From NCBI GenBank assembly GCA_030762175.1, contig CM060841.1, forward strand, positions 14,609,001 to 14,673,000: a stretch of DNA of 64,000 nucleotides, written 5' to 3'. Of the stretch, positions 60,301-64,000 are shown piece by piece. The notes below the pieces were generated by a model. The model did not search any database. It was not told where the DNA came from and worked only from the letters and a program-made list of their open reading frames with translations. The stretch is from Metallyticus violacea. Lineage: Eukaryota > Arthropoda > Insecta > Mantodea > Metallyticidae. The position numbers and the translations under genes were made by a program. Positions within the stretch are counted from its first letter, which is position 1; each line of letters opens with the position of its first letter.

Positions 60301-63300
60301 ATGAGAAATGGAAAATGGAAAGTAAGGAAATTGAAGTGTTAAAAAGATTTTATTATCTAGGAATGAAATTTATTGGTAATGGGGAATGGTCTGATCAAAA
60401 AAGAAATATATTAGCTAAAGGGAAATTAGCTACAAAGGCAAGTTCAGAAAAAATACTGGAAATGAAAATAGATAGGTTATACTGCAGCAGAGGGGGCCAA
60501 AGTTTTGTGGAGTGGAAATTTGGGATCTCAATGTAGAATGGGTTAATATCAATATAATAAATAGATCATTCAGTAAACAAATTTTGTGTATACCTAAATC
60601 ATTACCAAAGGAGTAGGAATGGCAGAATTGGGGAGATTGAGTAATAAAGGTAAAGTGAATGAAAGAATTTGAAATATTGACATAGAATAAGGAATCTAAA
60701 CAAAGCAGATATTTCAGGCAGTGTTTAATTATGCAAGAAAAAGAAAATGGAAAAGAAGTTTGGGTAGATCATATGGAAAATCAAGAGATTTGTGTTAGTT
60801 TAAAGATAAAAGTGCTTTGAAATACTATACTGATTTAAAAAACAATGAGGTAAAAAAAAAAAATCTTGTCTCTATGATATGTTAAAATTGGATGGATAGC
60901 TTGAATTTGAACAGATGTTTTGAAATTAAAGGGTTTGAGAAAAGATAATTACTTAGATGTGCATCTATTGTGTGGATATAAAGTAACACTGTACAATAAA
61001 ATGTAGGAGAAACTAAAAGATGGAGAGATGAAATATTGTCAAAAAAAATGAAATAATTTATAAAGTGAAATAGTATTACAAAAAAATGCTGGATAAAAGA
61101 GGGATAGTGATATCAAGCAATTTGGGAGTTTTTTTTGGGGGGGGGGAAATGTAAGAAAAATAAGAATAGAGATGAGTAATGGAATAATATTCATGATTAG
61201 ATCCCATTACACATACAATTGTGGTGATAGGGTGTAAAGGGGTCTGGATAGGTCAAAGTTACTTCTAAAGGTAGTTTGTGATATAATTAAGTTTACCCTT
61301 TGCTCTATGGCCATTTAAAATAGAAATGTAAATTTTCCATTTTGTCTAAAACATTAATATTACCCTTATTTGTTAAGATATTTTAATGATACAAAAAAGA
61401 AATTAAAGAACATATTATTTTTGACTCACTGGTTTGTTTTAAGTAACAGCGTAACAATTTATAAAATTTGAAAACTGTTAAAATAGAGAAAATTTGTATA
61501 GTAATTTTTATTCTTAGGTCAAATGCATGCTCTTTTTTATTCACATTGTACATTTTTATTTGACTCAGGATACTTGCCAAATGAAATGAAATTCCATAGC
61601 TTCATCTGTATATGTTTTGAAAGTTAGAGTGTTTATTATGTATATCTGACCTTAAATGCTCCAAGCCTGACTCAAAGCATTGACTGCATACACATACACT
61701 TACTTATGTTTCTGTAGCCTCCGCTTCCACAAGAAGCTATATATTTCAAGAGGCTATTGTTTAGACTTCTAAATTTATTGACTCTTCAAAAAACACACAA
61801 AATAAAAACTTCAGCTTGAGTCCAGGACATGTTGGGTAAGTTGGAAGCAGTATATAAAAACCAGCAGGACCAAAATTAGTAAAAGTGTTTTGATCTTTGA
61901 AAAATAAAACAGGATATGTCTATTTGTACTGATAAAGCGATTGACAACACAGAAGATAAAGGTTTGGGTTATCTGGGCTTCACCGTATGCACAAACCTGT
62001 TCTTGATCAGAGTAGCATTGTGTTTAGAAAACAGGTACAGCTCACCAAAGTTATTCATTTCCGTATGTAACAGAATGGCAAATGCAATTGAAACAGTACT
62101 TCAATTTGGATTGGATTGCCAAAGGATTTAAATATACAGACACTAAAGAGAACAGAAACGAAGGTGCATCAAATCCAACCATTGACATATATTGCTTGGC
62201 AAGAAGGAAGGGTGGTCATAGTATTATCAAACTATAATTCCAAAACTTTGATATTTGATACAGAAAAAGTGCATCCTACACTAATATGATTATTTTCAAA
62301 ACTTGCATTGCATAGGAATATGTTATGCATGTAGGTGGCATTGATTTAGTTGATCAGATATTACAGGCTTATTCCTCTTTATGAAAAACTATAAACTGGA
62401 AAAATAAATTATTTTTTCACATGTTGCACACCATTATTAAATTAAATGCAATTCAGTTCTTTGAATTCTTATCATCAAAATTCCTCTGCAGTCCCAAAAT
62501 ATTATGGCCATGATCTTTGTAGACTGTGTGACTTTGGCCATCTAGAGGATGCTTCACCCTCTTGATTCTCTTTTTGAAGAGGATCATAACAGAAGATTAT
62601 AGTTTTATCCCCTATGTTTACTGCAACAAAGATTCACCTTCGACAGCACTTATATTTAAACTACTGAAAGAATTGGGGCACCTATTTTGCATTGACTTTA
62701 TGCATGTGCAAATGCTGATGGAGGATATGAAACATAGTTGTTTTAGAAAGTTTCAACTTTGCAGCTATTTCTATTATCTTCAGATGCCTGTCTCTCAGAA
62801 TTTTTCCTCATCATAGCTGTTTTCTGAGTCAACACATCTATTGACCTGTTATAAAATGGATGTTTTTCAAGGTTCTCTTTGCCGAAATGAAATAATTTTG
62901 ACTACTCCTTTGCAGAGGAATATGAAGGGAAAGCTCCCCCATACATAATGTGAGGTCATTATAATATCACTGGGTAAAAGTCCTTTAATTAAAAATTAAA
63001 TCACAGCTCTAGATTCAATTTTGAACATCAGGCTATATTATGCAATACTTAATACTATACTATATTATGCAATACTTATGACTTAAATAAGCTTCTCCAA
63101 GCAAATGAATGGTTTGGCCTGAAAGGAAATGCAGTGGTTACACTCCTGAAACATGTAAATATCATATAACAAATTATTATTGAGGAAATCACTCAAATTT
63201 CACTAATTTAGTTCCACGTGGTAGCGTACCACGCGGGGAAGCAGACATTGGGATCATGTTGACGATGAAGGCAACCGTCTTTGAAACATGTCCAAGTAAG

Positions 63301-63949
63301 GGGAACTAAATTAGTGAAATTTGAGTGATTTCCTCAATAATAATTTGTTATATTATACTATATTTCACTGTGAAAATTCCAGCAATTCAAAACTATGTAA
63401 ATATCAGATTGCATGATCATCATAATAATGAATTATTACTGAAACTTATGGGTTGCTCTTTGTTTATTTTATAGCCTGATAAAACATTTCAGTATCTTGA
63501 CTGAAGCAGCTACTTTTAGTATGTACTGAAGTTTTAAAACTGATTTTATGCAATTGTAAGTCAATCAGAAACTTTAATAAGAAGTTTAGCTGTTCAAGCA
63601 TGACAGTAATAAATAATTTTACAACAAACACATGTAGTATATTAATACTATAAAGCCATTACCTGAATGGTAAAAGGAGAGTGTTCCAAGAGTTATCAGT
63701 GAGAGACTCTGGTGTGAGAAATGTAAAGCACTGAGTGGTGTATGGTATAGTAAGATCAATCATTTCCAAATAATATGGCGTATAGTGAAGGTTACCCAGT
63801 CCAATATCTGCTCCACCTTTCAGCATCTCACCGAATAGTCCTGAATATGATCCATTTAGCTGTTGGCGGCCCCATTGCTCTGTCACAGAGTTCTGTGGCT
63901 CAAACATTTCTGGATGGAAGCCCATCACATCAGCAAGAGTTCTCAGAAT
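44797..63949 (-). CDS. Ir21a: ionotropic receptor, Ir21a-like, 5'-partial, 4 exons
   Basis: Variant ionotropic glutamate-receptor family member; Ir21a acts with Ir25a and Ir93a in cool sensing in flies and mosquitoes. About 450 C-terminal residues are present. Order: S1 lobe (QWGRQQLNGSYSGLFGEMLK, ADIGLGNLHYTPYYLE, DNSWNTLLLPFR); TM1 (ILVALFFIGFVFYNLAL); pore (ILYTYGMLLLVSLPKFPTGW); TM2 with the AYRASLTAILANP gate motif; S2 lobe (CGGWGEEVKKFF, EYAYYENIYFLQYMRVKR, NLHIMGDCAIHIPISLGLQR, SPLKSRMD, EAGLVEKWL); and TM3 (LYGALVAIAIGYLISITAL). The amino-terminal domain and start lie to the right. Phases agree at all three junctions. The Ir21a assignment rests on remembered motifs (DNSW-TLILPF, AYRAS-TAILANP); the IR family assignment is firmer. 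Confidence 0.8.
45545..45765 (-). mobile_element. transposase C-terminal scrap
   Basis: The minus strand reads LQVHITEVMVATDGAMLH then WQEFDYRLDVHPVTMGIHIE. This resembles the common C-terminal tail (W-E-YRLD-CR-T-G-HIE) of arthropod DDE transposases. Too short to classify further. Confidence 0.45.
46070..47580 (+). mobile_element. LINE fragment (endonuclease plus N-terminal RT)
   Basis: The plus strand, with frameshifts, gives TLIIGDLNGHSK (endonuclease GDFN-type motif), SASPDIANH-like target-recognition sequence, KRWNFQKAIWKTFQ, then RT-side segments LNKAIFSLKTKKTRQIHSEY, SFRHISLTSIVLAKTMEKMV and FVDFKNAFNKVW-like near 47455-47490. It stops near 47580, before the YxDD box. Lies in the last Ir21a-like intron. 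Confidence 0.8.
48104..48674 (+). mobile_element. non-autonomous Tc1/mariner derivative with fused transposase ends
   Basis: Inverted ends CAGAGGGTGCCAAAAAA (48104) and the complement TTTTTTGGCACCCTCTG (ending 48674) flanked by TA. The interior reads MEPKLSFE-WKAILK (transposase N-terminus) then almost directly LDFYLCGTLKDVVYRRKPAI (C-terminus): the catalytic middle has been deleted. 571 bp. Confidence 0.8.
49255..49440 (+). ncRNA. hammerhead ribozyme in palindromic repeat (best candidate)
   Basis: Core CTGATGA (49314-49320); stem II GAGAAC/GTTCTC (49322-49327 with 49333-49338) plus a T-G pair next to the core, loop TAAAT; GAAA (49340-49343); stem III A-CCGG-T (self-complementary); U17 at 49349 (GUU site). 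Stem I starts with three Watson-Crick pairs (TGG 49311-49313 with CCA 49350-49352). All conserved hammerhead bases are present. The core is framed by a longer inverted repeat, ACACTCTTAATGCTTCACTT (left) and its complement (right). Confidence 0.72.
49500..50940 (-). mobile_element. hAT-superfamily transposase remnant (GTF2IRD2/ZBED-like)
   Basis: Minus-strand pieces in order: CLVCVKDLYNKILQLEN (BED-type zinc finger region, near 50715), SLLTAQKRPTFIDGIFMKEC and FEAISLLPSTMKKCIHNL, then ELPSFMEQMETPVLELS and CTFDFEFLTDSKGHLNSLNL. These match GTF2IRD2-like/FAM200-like hAT-derived transposases. Stops and frameshifts throughout; the ends were not located. Confidence 0.68.
51225..51415 (-). ncRNA. 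palindromic repeat with degenerate hammerhead core
   Basis: Long inverted repeat (TTCATAATTAGCCAGTGAAT and complement). Minus-strand centre: CTGATTA (51367-51361; G8 equivalent changed), stem II AGGC/GCCT, GAAAC, ATATTC. Lies 3' of Ir21a-like exon y. Family mate of 20920 and 52430. Confidence 0.55.
51589..51761 (-). CDS. Ir21a: Ir21a-like exon y (S2 start)
   Basis: Encodes RVTIDTMEELVQSHITCGGW then GEEVKKFFQNSLDDIGQKIA and DDALERIVKG. Acceptor ATGAAG at 51762 has a weak pyrimidine tract; donor AAAG then GTAAAC at 51588. Phase 1 at the end. Confidence 0.88.
52075..52205 (-). ncRNA. palindromic repeat with hammerhead-like core
   Basis: Minus strand: CTGAAGA (52180-52174), stem II GGGAAC/GTTCTC (6 pairs, one wobble), AAAA (52055 region equivalent: 52155-52152) in place of GAAA, stem III A-CCGG-T, T17 at 52146. 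Flanks ACACTCTTAAAGCTTCACTT match the 49,255 copy. Confidence 0.55.
52425..52530 (-). ncRNA. palindromic repeat with hammerhead-like core
   Basis: Minus strand: CTGATGA (52511-52505), an AGGGT/GCCT-type stem II with GAAA loop, AAAAC in place of GAAAC, palindromic CATG and TT. Flank TAATTAGCTAGTCAATTTAA is shared with 20920 and 51225. Confidence 0.5.
52600..54690. other. intron DNA, nothing recognised
   Basis: Ir21a-like intron between exons x and y. A short palindrome (GTACATAATGTAATGTACATTA) occurs near 52990-53012. No other recognised element. Confidence 0.4.
54704..55024 (-). CDS. Ir21a: Ir21a-like exon x (TM1, pore, TM2)
   Basis: Acceptor AATTACAG at 55025, donor CCTAG then GTAATT at 54703. 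Encodes SGMWAAILVALFFIGFVFYN, the pore loop LDNGILYTYGMLLLVSLP and GWWWIYCILLVVAYRASLTA then ILANPAP. The last is the counterpart of the iGluR SYTANLAAF gate helix. Confidence 0.92.
55690..57010 (+). mobile_element. LINE fragment split by a SINE
   Basis: Right of the SINE the plus strand reads EEMLN-W-DHF-QLLNFEASIEKN, then KYLKNGKAQGTGNVKTELIK (the AI--LKNGKAPG-D-I--EL segment before the RT fingers). The 3' end near 56980-57010 shows GAAATAAATATTCTATTCTATTT. Heavily truncated within the RT domain. Confidence 0.6.
55884..56207 (-). repeat. tRNA-derived SINE, family 1, with 14-bp target duplication
   Basis: Minus-strand body 55898-56193, flanked by perfect AAAATAATATTGAT repeats (55884-55897, 56194-56207). 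Head GTTGGTCCTGGTGGTGTAGT, box B GGGTTCAAAC. Inserted in a LINE fragment. Confidence 0.92.
57280..57640 (-). mobile_element. mariner-type transposase remnant
   Basis: The minus strand reads DYYAEQLHQLYIALKEKRHT, KDFLLHENAPVHMVTMNT and FHPPYSSVNYSFSKVKSEI. These match the YY--LL--L-------LHDNAPVH and [20 protein letters not shown] motifs, with the catalytic Asp positions altered. Confidence 0.65.
58262..58373 (-). repeat. SINE family 1, 3' fragment
   Basis: Shares GGCCTCTTCTTTCAAGCTAG and AGCATCCCATTTAATTCTG with the full copies at 39297 and 55898 (complement). The tRNA head is missing. Confidence 0.65.
58760..58800 (-). ncRNA. hammerhead-like motif in PLE left arm
   Basis: Minus strand: CTGAAGA (58794-58788), stem II GGAGA/TCTCC with loop GAT, GAAAC at 58771-58767, then TCATTGTAC, so stem III is no longer self-complementary. 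The ORF stop UGA is 58793-58791, within the core. Confidence 0.5.
59381..59425 (+). ncRNA. hammerhead-like motif in PLE right arm
   Basis: CTGAAGA (59387-59393), stem II GGAGA/TCTCC, GAAAC, then AGAATGG in place of a palindromic stem III plus UH. The UGA stop of the GIY-YIG reading frame is 59388-59390, within the core. Confidence 0.5.
61280..61890. other. intron DNA, nothing recognised
   Basis: Ir21a-like intron between LINE copy 2 and the piggyBac remnant. No feature is supported. Confidence 0.4.
61900..62490 (+). mobile_element. piggyBac-like transposase remnant
   Basis: Plus-strand pieces with frameshifts: LCLENRYSSPKLFIS (cf. -DN-FSS--L), then AWQEGRVVIVLSNY, then YVMHVGGIDLVDQILQAYSS followed by KTINWKNKLFFHMLHTIIKL and NAIQFFEF. 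The last block matches the C-terminal GGVDL-DQ---Y------WW-K-FFHL-D---VNA--LY signature of piggyBac transposases. Inverted ends were not found. Confidence 0.6.
62500..63150. other. intron DNA, nothing recognised
   Basis: Open frames here (such as 62562-62816) show no recognisable motifs. Confidence 0.4.
63160..63385 (+). ncRNA. hairpin repeat with hammerhead-like core (ACATGT subfamily)
   Basis: Foldback ends (GAGGAAATCACTCAAATTTC and its complement). Plus-strand core TTGACGA (63259-63265; C3 equivalent changed to T), stem II AAGGC/GTCTT, GAAA (63283-63286), stem III A-CATG-T, C17 at 63292 (GTC). Matches the repeats at 18087 and 34463; lies in the intron just downstream of Ir21a-like exon w. 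Confidence 0.55.
63663..63949 (-). CDS. Ir21a: Ir21a-like exon w (S1 ligand-binding lobe)
   Basis: Acceptor GGTATTAG at 63950, donor CAG then GTAATG at 63662. Encodes ILRTLADVMGFHPEMFEPQN through GADIGLGNLHYTPYY to LLLPFR (split Arg codon, phase 2). LHYTPYYLEMIDLTIPYTT is the iGluR S1 segment leading to TM1. Confidence 0.88.
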
Positions 63950-64000
63950 CTAATACCAATTAAAAATGACTATTAATAAAGTTTCCATTAGTTCTTTCTG

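Larger units (their letters stand above)
57650..61270 (+). mobile_element. LINE, copy 2, interrupted by a SINE and a PLE palindrome
   Basis: Plus-strand pieces in order: SGGVGVFVKRD-type endonuclease near 57940, LKINKTSVPDGLPNEF near 59700, [17 protein letters not shown] near 60035-60088, LLFADELVL (the FADD box with D to E) near 60140-60168, and VLKRFYYLGMKFIGNGEWSD near 60335. The 3' end at 61180-61270 matches LINE copy 1 (12860-12950). A SINE at 58262 and the PLE palindrome at 58697 are nested in it. Confidence 0.75.

Noticed and set aside
62562..62816. 84-codon plus-strand open frame
   Set aside because: No motif recognised and in an Ir21a-like intron; not supported as a gene.

Overview
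This window is AT-rich, intron-rich nuclear DNA from an insect. Two protein-coding genes face each other tail to tail and everything else recognisable is transposon-derived. Large introns (up to about 11.5 kb), tRNA-derived SINEs, Tc1/mariner elements, Penelope-like elements and an antennal-type ionotropic receptor all fit an arthropod. A large-genome polyneopteran (cockroach or termite type) is plausible, but the order cannot be proven from sequence alone.

Plus strand, about 0.86-33.9 kb: the last eleven exons of a peroxisomal acyl-CoA oxidase of the ACOX3 type. The first ~100 codons lie left of the window. The catalytic CTYEGEN region, the GGHGY region and the C-terminal SKL peroxisomal targeting signal are all present. 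It has a GC-AG intron and a possible 33-nt in-frame micro-exon. Minus strand, about 63.95-44.80 kb: the last four exons of an ionotropic receptor, best matched to Ir21a (cool/temperature sensing in flies and mosquitoes). They encode the ligand-binding lobes, the pore and all three membrane segments; the N-terminal exons lie right of the window. The two stop codons are about 10.9 kb apart. The genes have no evident functional link.

Introns and intergenic DNA are packed with mobile elements, mostly broken: mariner/Tc1 copies and deletion derivatives (3.0, 8.1, 21.9, 31.2, 34.0, 37.1, 38.8, 40.8, 48.1, 57.3 kb), a pogo/Tigger-like family (10.7 and 27.5 kb), hAT (49.5 kb), piggyBac (62 kb), several LINEs (12.9-18, 26.7, 42.6, 46.1, 55.7 and 57.6-61.3 kb) and at least four tRNA-derived SINE families.

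The most interesting signal is a population of palindromic repeats and Penelope-like (PLE) fragments carrying hammerhead-ribozyme-like cores: CUGANGA, a stem-II hairpin, GAAA, then a tiny self-complementary stem III ending in UC or UU. About a dozen sites are present on both strands (10.4, 18.1, 20.5, 21.0, 25.0, 34.5, 42.1, 49.3, 51.3, 52.2, 52.5, 58.8, 59.4, 63.3 kb). The best are at 49,314-49,349 and 42,114-42,149. In three PLE endonuclease remnants the stop codon UGA lies inside the CUGAAGA core. PLE-encoded hammerheads are established knowledge; the subfamily diversity, palindromic architecture and stop-codon overlap here deserve a closer look.
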